From NCBI RefSeq assembly GCF_005491425.1, contig NZ_CP028083.1, positions 192,001-256,000 on the forward strand: a DNA stretch of 64,000 bases, given 5' to 3'. Positions 9,180-18,419 of the stretch are shown one piece after another. The translations under genes and the position numbers were made by a program. The notes beneath the pieces were generated by a model. It made no database searches and was not told the origin of the DNA. It saw nothing but the letters and a program-made list of their open reading frames with translations. Origin of the DNA: Lysinibacillus sp. SGAir0095 (lineage in GTDB: Bacteria; Bacillota; Bacilli; Bacillales_A; Planococcaceae). Within the stretch, counting starts at the first letter, position 1; each line of letters begins with the position of its first letter.

Positions 9180-10571
9180 CTACTCGGCATTCGGATAAAT
9201 CATTTTTTTCGGATCAATATATTGTTCGAACTGTTCATCTGTTAATAAGCCAAGAGAAAGAGTAGCCTCTTTTAAAGTCGTGCCTTCTTTATGGGCTTTT
9301 TTCGCAATTTTTGCTGCATTTTCGTAGCCAATATAAGGATTTAATGCTGTGACAAGCATTAAGGAGTTTTCAAGATTGCGTTCAAGAACCTCTTTATTTG
9401 GTTCAATACCAATTGCACAATTATCATTGAACGATTTCATCGAATCTGCAAGCAGGCGCGCGGATTGTAAGAAATTATAGATGATAACCGGTTTAAATAC
9501 ATTTAATTCAAAGTTCCCTTGGGAAGCGGCAAAGGCGATTGTTGCATCATTTCCTACTACCTGTGTAACGACCATTGTCATTGCTTCGCTTTGAGTAGGG
9601 TTTACTTTACCAGGCATAATGGAACTTCCTGGTTCGTTTTCTGGAATTGTAATTTCACCAATCCCACTTCGCGGTCCACTTGCCAGCCAGCGAACATCAT
9701 TGGCAATTTTCATTAAATCTACAGCAAGCGCCTTAAGTGCACCATGTGCGGATACAATTTCATCGTGGCTTGTCAGTGCATGGAACTTGTTTTCCGATGA
9801 CTTAAAGGATTGGCCGGTTAATGTGCTGATCTCCTCTGCGACCATGTCCCCAAATTGAGGATGTGCATTAATTCCTGTACCAACAGCTGTGCCGCCAATA
9901 GCAAGATCCTTTAAAAATTGGGTATTCACCATGATCATTTTCTCAGATTTTACAAGCATATGATGCCAGCCACTAATTTCCTGACCCAATGTAAGTGGTG
10001 TGGCATCCTGAAGATGAGTACGGCCAATTTTAATAATATCGTTAAATGCATCAGATTTTTCTTTTAATGTTTTCTTTAATAATTGAAGTCGAGGCATTAA
10101 GTAAGCTTCAACAATCTCTACCGCAGCAATATGTAAAGCAGTAGGGAATGTATCGTTCGAGCTTTGTGACATGTTGACATCATCATTCGGATGAATTCGT
10201 TCAGAACTACCTTGTTCTTCAAGCAATTGGTTTGCACGGAAGGCAATAACTTCATTCACATTCATATTCGATTGTGTACCACTACCAGTTTGCCAAACAA
10301 CTAGAGGGAACTGGTTGTCCCATTTACCGGCAAGAATTTCATCTGCTGCAGCCACGATTGCATTTGCTTTAACTTCAGGAAGCTTTCCTAACTTATTGTT
10401 GGCAATGGCCGCTGCCTTTTTTAAAGTTGCGAAAGCATGTATAATTTCAATCGGCATTTTTTCTTCGCCAATTTGGAAGTTCTCTCTGCTTCGTTGTGTT
10501 TGAGCACCCCAAATTTTATCAGCCGGTACACGCACTTCACCTAGTGTATCTTTTTCAATTCGAAATTCCAT
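9180..10571 (-). CDS. fumC: Fumarate hydratase class II
   Basis: TCA-cycle enzyme interconverting fumarate and L-malate; the class II form is iron-independent and tetrameric. The 463 residues include the superfamily signature [28 protein letters not shown] (around residue 95), [11 protein letters not shown] and [11 protein letters not shown]. An AGGAGTGTTGATAGA sequence precedes the ATG. Single gene with its own terminator. A full-consensus Fur box lies about 150 bases upstream in the divergent intergenic region, which would fit an iron-independent fumarase made when iron is scarce, but that gene could equally serve the neighbour on the other side. Confidence 0.95.
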   Translation of the reverse strand: MEFRIEKDTLGEVRVPADKIWGAQTQRSRENFQIGEEKMPIEIIHAFATLKKAAAIANNKLGKLPEVKANAIVAAADEILAGKWDNQFPLVVWQTGSGTQSNMNVNEVIAFRANQLLEEQGSSERIHPNDDVNMSQSSNDTFPTALHIAAVEIVEAYLMPRLQLLKKTLKEKSDAFNDIIKIGRTHLQDATPLTLGQEISGWHHMLVKSEKMIMVNTQFLKDLAIGGTAVGTGINAHPQFGDMVAEEISTLTGQSFKSSENKFHALTSHDEIVSAHGALKALAVDLMKIANDVRWLASGPRSGIGEITIPENEPGSSIMPGKVNPTQSEAMTMVVTQVVGNDATIAFAASQGNFELNVFKPVIIYNFLQSARLLADSMKSFNDNCAIGIEPNKEVLERNLENSLMLVTALNPYIGYENAAKIAKKAHKEGTTLKEATLSLGLLTDEQFEQYIDPKKMIYPNAE

Positions 10572-10632
10572 TCTATCAACACTCCTTTAACCATATATAT
10601 GTAAGTTATACCCAAAATTAGAAGTCATAATA

Positions 10633-10671
10633 GTAAATGGCAAACCTTTAGTAGATTTGCCATTTTACTTA
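10633..10671. repeat. Inverted repeat in the fumC-tsuA intergenic region
   Basis: AGTAAATGGCAAA and TTTGCCATTTTACT flank a short loop. No T-run on either strand, so it is not a standard terminator; it would sit in the fumC 5' leader if transcription starts near the Fur box. Confidence 0.4.
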
Positions 10672-10722
10672 ATATTTATTCGAGAAGTCTGAGGGGTTCG
10701 TCTCGAAAGAGTAATAATATAC

Positions 10723-10741
10723 GATAATGATAATCATTATC
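10723..10741. promoter_or_regulatory. Fur box, full 19-bp consensus
   Basis: GATAATGATAATCATTATC, identical to the classic Fur consensus, between divergent fumC and tsuA. Its placement leaves open which of the two genes it controls. Confidence 0.85.
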
Positions 10742-10934
10742 AATTGAATTGTCAACATTTTTCAGATAAATTATTCCTGTTTTTTTCAAAACTTTTACTT
10801 TTACAAAATAAACCTCAAACATATGCCTATGGAACTATTTGTTTTTATGTATACAAAAAAACTATTGTAAACTAATATTCTTCAATGTAATATAATCTTA
10901 TCGTTTTACTAAGAATTTAATAGGGAGTGAGATT

Positions 10935-12008
10935 GTGTCTTACATGATAATTACCGGACTACTTTGTGGAGCATTACTGGGCTTCGTTATGCAAAGAGGT
11001 CGTTTTTGTTTAACGGGTGGATTCCGTGATATGTATATAGCAAAGAATAACCGCATGTTTTATGCACTGCTAATAGCTATTGCAGTTCAAAGCGTGGGTG
11101 TATTTTTACTTATAGATTTAGGCGTATTTGAATATTCTGCCGGCTCTTTACCCATTCTATCGGTCATAATAGGATCCTTTATTTTTGGAATTGGGATAAT
11201 TCTAGCTGGAGGCTGTGCAACCGGTACTTGGTATCGTGCTGGGGAAGGCTTAATCGGTAGCTGGATTGCATTAGCCGGTTATATGTTAATGAGTACAATG
11301 ATGAAGTCAGGTGTTTTTGCACCATTCAATCAACAAGCGCAGGCAACGGTAGTACTGCCAACAAACTCAATTGCAGATACTTTTGGCATTAACCATTGGG
11401 TAATCATACTTCCATTTGTTGCAGTTGTCGGATTTGTTGTATATAAACAATTATCAAAACCGAAAGTAGTTGTTCCATCTTTAAAGCCGAAACGTACAGG
11501 AATGGCTCACATTTTATTTGAAAAACGTTGGCACCCATTTGTAACAGCTACATTAATCGGTTGCATTGCCCTAATTGCATGGCCGTTAAGTGCCGCAACA
11601 GGACGTGTTTTTGGTTTAGGGATTACCACACCTTCAGCGAATATTCTTCAATACCTAACAACAGGTGATGAAGGAAATCTTAACTGGGGTGTATTCCTGG
11701 TATTAGGTATTTTTGCGGGATCATTTATTGCAGCCAAAGCAAGTAAAGAATTCCGTTTCAGAATGCCTGATGTGAAAACAGGAATCAATAGCTTTATTGG
11801 TGGTAATTTAATGGGTGTTGGTGCTAGTCTTGCAGGTGGTTGTTCAATCGGGAACGGTTTAGTAATGACTGCAATGATGACATGGCAAGGTTGGATTGGT
11901 CTAGTATTTATGATTTTAGGTACTTGGACAGCATCATACTTTGTTTTTGTTCGCCCACGTCAAAAAGCGAAAGCAGCAAAACTTAAAGAACAGGTAACGC
12001 TTGCATAA
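10935..12008 (+). CDS. tsuA: YeeE/TsuA-family thiosulfate transporter
   Basis: A 357-residue polytopic membrane protein of the YeeE/YedE family, whose characterised member TsuA imports thiosulfate by relay through conserved cysteines. Three Cys motifs are present: GRFC (C25), GGCATGTWYRAGEG (C94) and GGCSIGNG (C303). The GTG start follows AGGGAGTGA with 5-base spacing. A TusA-like sulfur carrier begins 32 bases downstream, the usual TsuA-TsuB (YeeE-YeeD) arrangement that hands imported thiosulfate sulfur to cysteine or thio-cofactor metabolism. Possibly Fur-regulated through the box at 10723. Confidence 0.88.
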   Translation: MSYMIITGLLCGALLGFVMQRGRFCLTGGFRDMYIAKNNRMFYALLIAIAVQSVGVFLLIDLGVFEYSAGSLPILSVIIGSFIFGIGIILAGGCATGTWYRAGEGLIGSWIALAGYMLMSTMMKSGVFAPFNQQAQATVVLPTNSIADTFGINHWVIILPFVAVVGFVVYKQLSKPKVVVPSLKPKRTGMAHILFEKRWHPFVTATLIGCIALIAWPLSAATGRVFGLGITTPSANILQYLTTGDEGNLNWGVFLVLGIFAGSFIAAKASKEFRFRMPDVKTGINSFIGGNLMGVGASLAGGCSIGNGLVMTAMMTWQGWIGLVFMILGTWTASYFVFVRPRQKAKAAKLKEQVTLA

Positions 12009-12039
12009 CCTAAAGGAAAAGTTTAGAGGAGGAAAAGAC

Positions 12040-12264
12040 ATGCAGAAAACTTTAGAAGTAAAAGGTATGGTTTGCCCATTTCCTTTAATTGAAGCACAAA
12101 ATGCAATCGAAGACATGAACTCAGGTGATGTACTAGTAGTGGAATTTGACTGTACACAAGGAACAGAGTCAATTCCATCTTGGGCAGCAGAAGCTGGGCA
12201 TACTGTTACGAACTTCGAGCAATTAGATGAAGCAGCTTGGACAATTTCAATTCAGAAGAAATAG
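12040..12264 (+). CDS. tsuB: TusA-family sulfur carrier (YeeD/TsuB-like)
   Basis: A 74-residue cytoplasmic protein with the TusA/SirA active-site motif CPFP (C12), which carries sulfur as a persulfide. The ATG at 12040 follows GAGGAGGAAAAGAC; the frame is open a little further upstream but without a ribosome site. Placed directly behind the YeeE-type transporter, it is best read as its partner. A strong terminator closes the pair. Confidence 0.9.
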   Translation: MQKTLEVKGMVCPFPLIEAQNAIEDMNSGDVLVVEFDCTQGTESIPSWAAEAGHTVTNFEQLDEAAWTISIQKK

Positions 12265-12273
12265 TAGAATATA

Positions 12274-12325
12274 AACACCGCTTGTAGCGAAGCGCCATTG
12301 GCATTCGAACAAAGCGGTGTTTTTA
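12274..12325 (+). terminator. Terminator of tsuA-tsuB
   Basis: AACACCGCTT/AAGCGGTGTT stem followed by TTTT. Confidence 0.85.
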
Positions 12326-12355
12326 CATGGTATTCACCTAATTGTCACCTCAAAA

Positions 12356-12664
12356 TTAAATAATTTTAACATAGAAATCTTGGCCGATTACACTGTTAAC
12401 ATTCATATCTTTCGTATTTAGATAGTAATTTACAATACTTCTTGCAAGGCCAGCATGACCATTTAAATAAGTGCCCGGTGCAATTTGTTTTCCTGGGTTA
12501 TGGAATTCGAAGTAAAGCTTTGTATCATGAGACATGCTCTCTAAAATCCCTACAAAGTCATCAAATGGAATGTGGACTCCACGAGTGTAGCAGCACTCTC
12601 TTCTGTAGGTATCATGAGATACATTAATAGGTTTTGGTTCTTTCACAAATTTGATTTGTTGCAT
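12356..12664 (-). CDS. Hypothetical protein, 102 residues
   Basis: A small soluble protein with a good ribosome site (AAAGGAGATGATGCT) before ATG at 12664. I recognise no family. It has a Cys pair (RECCYTRG), a His/Gly-rich centre (EFHNPGKQ, LNGHAGLARS) and no signal or membrane segment. Single gene flanked by AT-rich spacers. Function unknown. Confidence 0.6.
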   Translation of the reverse strand: MQQIKFVKEPKPINVSHDTYRRECCYTRGVHIPFDDFVGILESMSHDTKLYFEFHNPGKQIAPGTYLNGHAGLARSIVNYYLNTKDMNVNSVIGQDFYVKII

Positions 12665-12869
12665 AGCATCATCTCCTTTAAAATAGTTAATATTTTTAGA
12701 TTTCCTACCATTATAACAAAAAATAATTAAAATGTCAGAAAATTAAATTAATATTTTCTGTTTTGGAATAAAATTTTTCAAATGATTGATAAAGGGAAGA
12801 ATAAGAAGAAGCTTTAACCGAGGAACAAATGGGTGAAACTGCAATAGACACCTTGGATATGCCAAGATA

Positions 12870-13421
12870 TCACCAGTCTTCTCTTTGCATCTCTTCTGCA
12901 ATAGATTGTAAATCATATGCATTAATTTCTATAATCCTATAGTTATGCTGATCTTCATATTTTTGTGCAAGCTTTTTTACATATTTCGGAGATCCTTCAT
13001 TGTCTTCATCGTAAACAAGGAGAATTCCATCAGTATTTTGAATAATAAACTTGTCTTTTTCGATAAATTGCCAAGGAGCCTCATAAGGTCTTTTCGTCAC
13101 ACTTGTGACAAAATCAGCCTTGGAAACAATATAATGATATTGTTGTTGTTTTTGCTCATTCCAATTTTTTTCTTGTTCTAAGAAGGGGGTAATAACGGAA
13201 TATTTTAAATTAGGATATTCATTTTTTAATTCGATTATGACTTCCGCTGCCCAGGTTTCTACGCCTTGTTGCCCACTAATCACTACCCATTCAAGCCCTT
13301 CGTCAAACAAAATTCTTAATTCATTTTCTATAGCCTTCTTAATAATTGGTATTCCAGGGTGTTTATCATTAAAAATACCAAGTTCATGAGGTCGGTATCC
13401 AGATATGAAAATTGTCTGCAT
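12870..13421 (-). CDS. ypsA: YpsA family protein (DUF1273, SLOG superfamily)
   Basis: A 183-residue cytoplasmic protein matching Bacillus YpsA from end to end: FISGYRPHELGIF at the N terminus, LEWVVISGQQGVETWAAEV around residue 50, ITPFLEQEKNW, RPYEAPWQF and a C-terminal DGILLVYDEDNEGSPKY. The SLOG fold suggests a nucleotide or nucleotide-sugar ligand; B. subtilis YpsA affects cell division. The second ATG (13421) is preferred over 13427: it has 8-base spacing from GGAG and gives the family N terminus. Single gene. Confidence 0.9.
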   Translation of the reverse strand: MQTIFISGYRPHELGIFNDKHPGIPIIKKAIENELRILFDEGLEWVVISGQQGVETWAAEVIIELKNEYPNLKYSVITPFLEQEKNWNEQKQQQYHYIVSKADFVTSVTKRPYEAPWQFIEKDKFIIQNTDGILLVYDEDNEGSPKYVKKLAQKYEDQHNYRIIEINAYDLQSIAEEMQREDW

Positions 13422-13458
13422 CTGCATGGCTCCTTTTCTTCTTTCCTTTATCTTAACG

Positions 13459-13499
13459 TAAAAAAGAGACTATTCGAAAATAATTCGAACAGCCTCTTT
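13459..13499 (-). terminator. Terminator of rocD
   Basis: AAAGAG...TTCGAA with complement TTCGAA...CTCTTT; on the minus strand followed by a T-run. Confidence 0.8.
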
Positions 13500-13516
13500 G
13501 TAAAACTGTAAAACAA

Positions 13517-14710
13517 TTATGCAAATACAGATTTGATTTTTTCTAAAGCCCAATCAATTTCTTCTTTTGTAATGATTAATGGTGGTGCAAAACGAATGAC
13601 GAAATCATGTGTCTCTTTACATAGTAACCCTAGATCTTTTAATTGTTCGCAGAATGAACGAGCGGGAACGTTTAATTCTACACCAATAAATAATCCGCTA
13701 CCCCGAACTTCCTTAATGGAAGGGTGATTAATGGAACGTAATTGTTCTTGGAAGTAATTCCCTAGTTCTAAAGAGCGTTCAGTTAATTTTTCTTCTTCAA
13801 GAACCTCTAAAGAAGCAATTGAAACGGCACAAGCAAGCGGGTTACCCCCAAATGTTGAACCATGGGAACCTGGGTTTAATACACCAAGAATATCACTATT
13901 TGCAACAACTGCAGAAATCGGTAATACACCACCACCAAGGGCTTTCCCAAGAATAATCACATCTGGGTTTACCTCTTCCCATTGGTGAGCAAACATTTTA
14001 CCTGTGCGAGCAAGTCCTGTTTGGATTTCATCGGCGATAAATAGAACGTTGTTTTCTTTACAGATTTGTTCCACATCTTTTAAGAAGCCTTTAGGAGGCA
14101 TTACAATTCCAGCTTCGCCTTGTATTGGCTCTACGATAAACGCCGCTGTATTTGGCGTAATAGCTGCTTTAAGACTTTCTGCATCTCCATATGGAATTAA
14201 CTTGAAGCCTGGTAATAGCGGTCCGAATCCTTTTTTGTATTCTGCGTCAGATGATAGGGAAACAGCTCCCATTGTACGACCATGGAAGTTTCCGTTACAA
14301 CCAATAATTTCTGCTTTATTATCTTCCACACCTTTAACCTCATATGCCCAACGACGCGCCACCTTAATGGCAGATTCAACTGCTTCTGCACCGGTGTTCA
14401 TAGGTAATACCATGTTTTTGCCGGTGATTTTTGATAATTTTTCATACCAAGGCCCAAGCTGATCGTTATGAAAAGCACGTGAAGTTAAAGTAGCACGACT
14501 TGCTTGATCGATTAATGCTTGAATAATTTTTGGGTGACGGTGACCTTGGTTAAGGGCTGAATAAGCAGAAAGCATATCCATAAATTTATTGCCTTCCGGA
14601 TCCTGTACCCAAACTCCCTCAGCCTCTGAAACTACGATTGGTAGTGGATGATAGTTATGTGCACCAAATTTCTCTGTTTGTTCAATTATACTAGCTGATT
14701 TTGTCGTCAT
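13517..14710 (-). CDS. rocD: Ornithine aminotransferase
   Basis: PLP-dependent class III aminotransferase moving the delta-amino group of ornithine to 2-oxoglutarate, giving glutamate-5-semialdehyde in arginine/ornithine catabolism. The 397 residues show [31 protein letters not shown], the Asp of [13 protein letters not shown] and the PLP-lysine in ILGKALGGG, all typical of RocD. ATG follows AAGGAGGAATAAAT. A sigma-54 promoter (14847-14862) and a palindrome at 14909-14924 lie upstream, and the divergent neighbours are a RocR-like activator and sigL, so ornithine/arginine-inducible sigma-54 control is very likely. Confidence 0.95.
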   Translation of the reverse strand: MTTKSASIIEQTEKFGAHNYHPLPIVVSEAEGVWVQDPEGNKFMDMLSAYSALNQGHRHPKIIQALIDQASRATLTSRAFHNDQLGPWYEKLSKITGKNMVLPMNTGAEAVESAIKVARRWAYEVKGVEDNKAEIIGCNGNFHGRTMGAVSLSSDAEYKKGFGPLLPGFKLIPYGDAESLKAAITPNTAAFIVEPIQGEAGIVMPPKGFLKDVEQICKENNVLFIADEIQTGLARTGKMFAHQWEEVNPDVIILGKALGGGVLPISAVVANSDILGVLNPGSHGSTFGGNPLACAVSIASLEVLEEEKLTERSLELGNYFQEQLRSINHPSIKEVRGSGLFIGVELNVPARSFCEQLKDLGLLCKETHDFVIRFAPPLIITKEEIDWALEKIKSVFA

Positions 14711-14846
14711 ATTTATTCCTCCTTAGAAATTCTTGTTGTTTCAAAAATTCTTTAACCATCATAAATAAGAAGAGAGTATCCCTTTAATTGTTCCCCATCT
14801 TAATGCGAATTAATGATATAGAAATTTCTGCTTCATATAATTAATA

Positions 14847-14862
14847 AGCAATTTTCATGCCA
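14847..14862 (-). promoter_or_regulatory. Sigma-54 (-24/-12) promoter of rocD
   Basis: Read on the minus strand: TGGCAT-GAAAA-TTGCT, matching TGGCAC-N5-TTGCW with the invariant GG and GC doublets correctly spaced, about 135 bases before the rocD ATG. Supported by the neighbouring sigma-54 activator and sigL genes. Confidence 0.88.
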
Positions 14863-14908
14863 ACTTTGTATGCTTGTAATACCAACTATTTTACGTTGAT
14901 TGCCAAAT

Positions 14909-14924
14909 AATTTTGCGCAAAATT
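14909..14924. promoter_or_regulatory. Perfect 16-bp palindrome, candidate RocR upstream activating site
   Basis: AATTTTGCGCAAAATT, about 47 bases beyond the -24 element of the rocD promoter and 65 bases before rocR. Position and symmetry fit an enhancer site for the sigma-54 activator. Confidence 0.55.
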
Positions 14925-14988
14925 TATTTTAATTTAATCTATTTAGCAAAATATTTTTACAGTATGATAGAAGTGAGGTGATGAAAAA

Positions 14989-16383
14989 TTGAATCACAGC
15001 CAGAATGTTATGAAACAATTATATGAAGAAATTATCGAGCGTGTTGGTGTAGGAATACATGCTGTTGACCAAGATGGAAAAACTATTATTTATAATAAAA
15101 AGATGCGTGAAATGGAAGCGATGGAAAAAGAAGATGTTTTACACAAAAATGTTCGAGATGTCTTTCAATTTCAAGAAAATCAAAGTAGTACCTTGCTGAA
15201 ATCATTACAGCATGGTGAGGAAATCGTCAATGTGAAACAAACCTATTTTAACAATCGAGGTGTAGAAATCACAACGGTTAATAATACTTTTCCTTTAACT
15301 ATTAATGGCGATATCTGTGCGGCTGTAGAAATTGCTACAGATGTGACGAAAATGGAGAGATTGATGCGCCAAAATCTTAGACAGACAAAGACAGATTTTA
15401 CTTTCGACCAAATTATAGGGAAGAGCAGTGAATTAAAAGAAGTGATTGCATTAGCAAAACGAGCAACACGGACAAATTCAAATGTCTTAGTGATTGGTGA
15501 AACTGGAACGGGAAAAGAATTATTTGCACAGAGTATTCATGCTGAAAGTGATCGTTCAGGTGCACCTTTTATAACACAAAACTGTGCTGCATTACCGGAT
15601 ACACTTATTGAAGGAATATTATTTGGTACAACAAAAGGTGCATTCACGGGAGCAGTTGATAGCCCAGGTTTATTTGAGCAAGCACAGGGTGGAACGATTT
15701 TACTAGACGAATTGAACTCATTGAATATTTCTTTACAAGCGAAGCTATTACGAGTATTGCAAGAAAGAAAAGTACGTCGAATAGGTGGGGCTAAAGAAAT
15801 ATCGATTGATGTCCGTGTGATAGCGACGATAAATGAAGATCCGATAGATGCTATTGCCAATAATCATTTAAGGAAAGATTTATATTACCGTTTAGCCATA
15901 GTGACTTTATTTATTCCACCATTAAGAGAAAGGCAAGAGGATATTGCAATTCTCATTGATGAATTTATACAAAAATATAATGAATTATTCAAATTGAACG
16001 TAAAGTGTGTTTCAAATGAAGTGCTTCAGTTTTTTGAATCCCAAAGTTGGCCTGGAAATGTTCGGGAGCTTGAGAATGTCATTGAAGCCTCCATGAATTT
16101 AGTCAATCATGAACAAGTGATTGAATTTGACCATCTACCTTATCAGTATCGGAAAAATGAAGCGAAAACGCCTTTCCCGTTTCCGGTATCGATGGAGTCA
16201 AAGAAAGATACAAATAGTTTAGGTTTAACGGAACAATTAGCTGTGTTTGAAAAGCAAACAATCGAACATTATTTAAATAAACATCATAACCATATTACTA
16301 ATACGGCAATAGCCTTAAATATAAGTCGTCAAAGCTTGCAATACCGAATGAAACGATTAAATATCGGTGTTCCGAGAGTCTAA
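14989..16383 (+). CDS. rocR: RocR-like sigma-54-dependent transcriptional activator
   Basis: A 464-residue enhancer-binding protein: N-terminal PAS-like sensor (residues ~10-125), AAA+ domain with Walker A GETGTGKE (170-177), the sigma-54 contact loop GAFTGA (217-222), Walker B GGTILLDE (234-241), and a C-terminal Fis-type HTH (TAIALNISRQSLQYRMKRL). Organisation and sequence match RocR, which senses ornithine/citrulline and activates arginine-catabolic genes. The TTG start at 14989 follows GAGGTG with 8-base spacing. Divergent from rocD, and its stop overlaps the first possible codon of sigL (TAATG), so the two are one operon. Confidence 0.92.
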   Translation: MNHSQNVMKQLYEEIIERVGVGIHAVDQDGKTIIYNKKMREMEAMEKEDVLHKNVRDVFQFQENQSSTLLKSLQHGEEIVNVKQTYFNNRGVEITTVNNTFPLTINGDICAAVEIATDVTKMERLMRQNLRQTKTDFTFDQIIGKSSELKEVIALAKRATRTNSNVLVIGETGTGKELFAQSIHAESDRSGAPFITQNCAALPDTLIEGILFGTTKGAFTGAVDSPGLFEQAQGGTILLDELNSLNISLQAKLLRVLQERKVRRIGGAKEISIDVRVIATINEDPIDAIANNHLRKDLYYRLAIVTLFIPPLRERQEDIAILIDEFIQKYNELFKLNVKCVSNEVLQFFESQSWPGNVRELENVIEASMNLVNHEQVIEFDHLPYQYRKNEAKTPFPFPVSMESKKDTNSLGLTEQLAVFEKQTIEHYLNKHHNHITNTAIALNISRQSLQYRMKRLNIGVPRV

Positions 16384-16400
16384 TGAAAGGAGGAATCAGT

Positions 16401-17735
16401 GTGGAGGCTTCTTTAAATTTACAGCAAAAGCTAGAAACAAAGCTTGCCATAACTCCAGAGTTAAGGCAGTCTCTGGAGATTCTAAGTTTTTCTTTGGAAG
16501 AGCTTGAAAATTTCATAAGGGAAGAAGCTAATGCCAACCCTCTGATCGAGCTAAAGGAACCAAATAATGAGCATATACTTGAAATGGCTCGTATTCAAAA
16601 TGCAGGTCCTTCTGGAAGCAGAAATGATGAAATTCCTGACTCGCTACATCAAGCTCTTTATCAAGTAGAATCGATAGAATCTATATTGACGGAGCAGTTA
16701 GCCGCCGAGAAGACTTTAACGAAAAATGAAAAAGAAATTGTGCTCTATCTAATTCGGCATTTAAATGAGTTAGGGTATTTAGATTGTGATATCGAGGAAA
16801 CGGCAGAACGATTTAGTGTCTCGGTAGAGAAGTGTGAAGAGCTTATTTCTGTACTCCAGAGCTTTGAGCCAGCTGGAATAGGGGCACGTAATTTATCAGA
16901 ATGCCTGTATTTGCAAGTAGTGAGAAAAGAAAACGCACCAAAACATACGGAATTTCTTATCCAAAATCATTTGGAAGAATTAGCTGACGGGAAATTTCAA
17001 ATAGTAGCGGATTTGTGTGCAATAACAGAAGAAGAAGTTAGAAATGTGCTTTCCTATATACGGGAGTTGAATCCACGACCTTTATCGGAAATACAGTCAA
17101 TGAAACAAGAATATATAATACCGGATATTATTGTTGAGGAATTTAATGGGGAGTTTATTATTCACATAAATGATATGTATTTGCCTCAAATTTCGATTAA
17201 TACGTATTATGAGGAACTTCTCAGAACGAACACTAGTGGAGAAACGCAGGCTTATTTAAAAACAAAGCTTACGGATGCTTTCCTTCTAATGCGCGGAATT
17301 GAGCAACGTCATGAAACCTTGTATAAAGTGACCGAAATGATCCTGAAAAAGCAAATAACTTTTTTTCAAAAAGGGAAAAAGGCATTGGTCCCACTTCGGT
17401 TAAAGGATGTGGCAGATAGCCTGGAGCTTCATGAATCTACCGTTAGTCGGACAATTAGTCAAAAATATATGCAAACACCTAAGGGGACGTTGACGTTAAA
17501 AACGTTTTTCGTTCGCGGAGTAAAAATGCAAAGTGGTGAGGTTGAATCACCCATATTTATTAAAGAAAAAATAAAGGCTATTATCCAGATGGAAGATGTA
17601 AATAAGCCGCTATCCGATCAGAAGATTGCCAACATCCTACTAGCAGAAGGCCTGCCAATCGCCAGACGAACTGTCGCAAAATATAGAGAAGAGCTCGGCA
17701 TCCCCCAATCGACAAAACGAGTTCAGAAAAAGTAG
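16401..17735 (+). CDS. sigL: RNA polymerase sigma-54 factor
   Basis: Sigma-54 directs polymerase to -24/-12 promoters and needs an AAA+ activator. The N-terminal region I (LQQKLETKLAITPELRQSLE...) , the core-binding middle and the C-terminal RpoN box ARRTVAKYRE are all present; length is about 444 residues. An in-frame ATG at 16383 overlaps the rocR stop, but AAAGGAGG at 16385-16392 points to GTG at 16401. Direct coupling of sigL behind rocR is notable: activator and sigma factor come from one transcript, next to their target promoter. A terminator follows. Confidence 0.95.
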   Translation: MEASLNLQQKLETKLAITPELRQSLEILSFSLEELENFIREEANANPLIELKEPNNEHILEMARIQNAGPSGSRNDEIPDSLHQALYQVESIESILTEQLAAEKTLTKNEKEIVLYLIRHLNELGYLDCDIEETAERFSVSVEKCEELISVLQSFEPAGIGARNLSECLYLQVVRKENAPKHTEFLIQNHLEELADGKFQIVADLCAITEEEVRNVLSYIRELNPRPLSEIQSMKQEYIIPDIIVEEFNGEFIIHINDMYLPQISINTYYEELLRTNTSGETQAYLKTKLTDAFLLMRGIEQRHETLYKVTEMILKKQITFFQKGKKALVPLRLKDVADSLELHESTVSRTISQKYMQTPKGTLTLKTFFVRGVKMQSGEVESPIFIKEKIKAIIQMEDVNKPLSDQKIANILLAEGLPIARRTVAKYREELGIPQSTKRVQKK

Positions 17736-17770
17736 CACAACATCTTAAAAAGAGATGGGTGCTTTTTTAG
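17733..17770 (+). terminator. Terminator of rocR-sigL
   Basis: AGCAC..CATCT/AGATG.GTGCT stem followed by TTTTTT. Confidence 0.8.
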
Positions 17771-17836
17771 TGTGGAAAAAGTAAATAGGATGAAGAATTT
17801 TTTCATGGACAATTAAAGTTTGATAGATGGGCTAAT

Positions 17837-18325
17837 AGTCCGTGAGCAGGAGTCTCGAGGACAATAAAAGCCAGGAGGAGTAGCGAAAAGTCCACGAGTA
17901 AGGGTCTCGAGGACAATGAAAGCCGGAACGAGGAGTTAAAAGTCCGCGAGTAAGGGTCTCGAGGACAATAAAAGCGGGAACGAGGAGTTAAAAGTCCACG
18001 AGTAAGAGTCTCGAGGACAATGGAAGCCGGAACGAGGAGTTAAAAGTTCGCGAGTAAGAGTCTCGAGGACAATGAAAGCCGGAAAGAGGAGTTAAAAGTC
18101 CACGAGTAAGAGTCTCGAAGACAATGAAAGCGGGAACGAGGAGTTAAAAGTCCACGAGAAGCAATCTCGAGGACAATGAAAGCCGGAAAGAGGAGTTAAA
18201 AGTCCACGAGCAGGAGTCTCGAGGACAATGAAAGCCAGAACGCGGAGTTAAAAGTCCACGAGCAGGGGTCTCGAGGACAATGAAAGCCGGAAAGAAGAGT
18301 TAAAAGTTCACGAGAAGCAGCAATC
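17837..18325 (+). repeat. Tandem array of nine 52-bp units plus a partial tenth, each with an inner inverted repeat
   Basis: Units start at 17837, 17889, 17941, 17993, 18045, 18097, 18149, 18201 and 18253, exactly 52 bases apart; a decayed tenth starts at 18305. Each holds GTCCACGAG, a 7-base loop and CTCGAGGAC: 9-base arms with one central mismatch. After this comes a purine-rich tail (AATGAAAGCCGGAACGAGGA). Units differ by a few substitutions; the seventh has a changed loop but intact arms. 52 is not a multiple of 3 and no frame stays open, so the array is non-coding. GC is higher than in the flanks. No gene lies inside. Confidence 0.95.
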
Positions 18326-18419
18326 CCAATGATAATCTATGAAAACTGGATATTAATGAGCTTATTAATATTCACTACTTGAACAAACTAAAGCAAAAAG
18401 TAAGATGGAGGTACTAAAG

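Noticed and set aside
17837..18325. CRISPR array
   Set aside because: Units are directly adjacent and 52 bases throughout, with no unique spacers and no cas genes.
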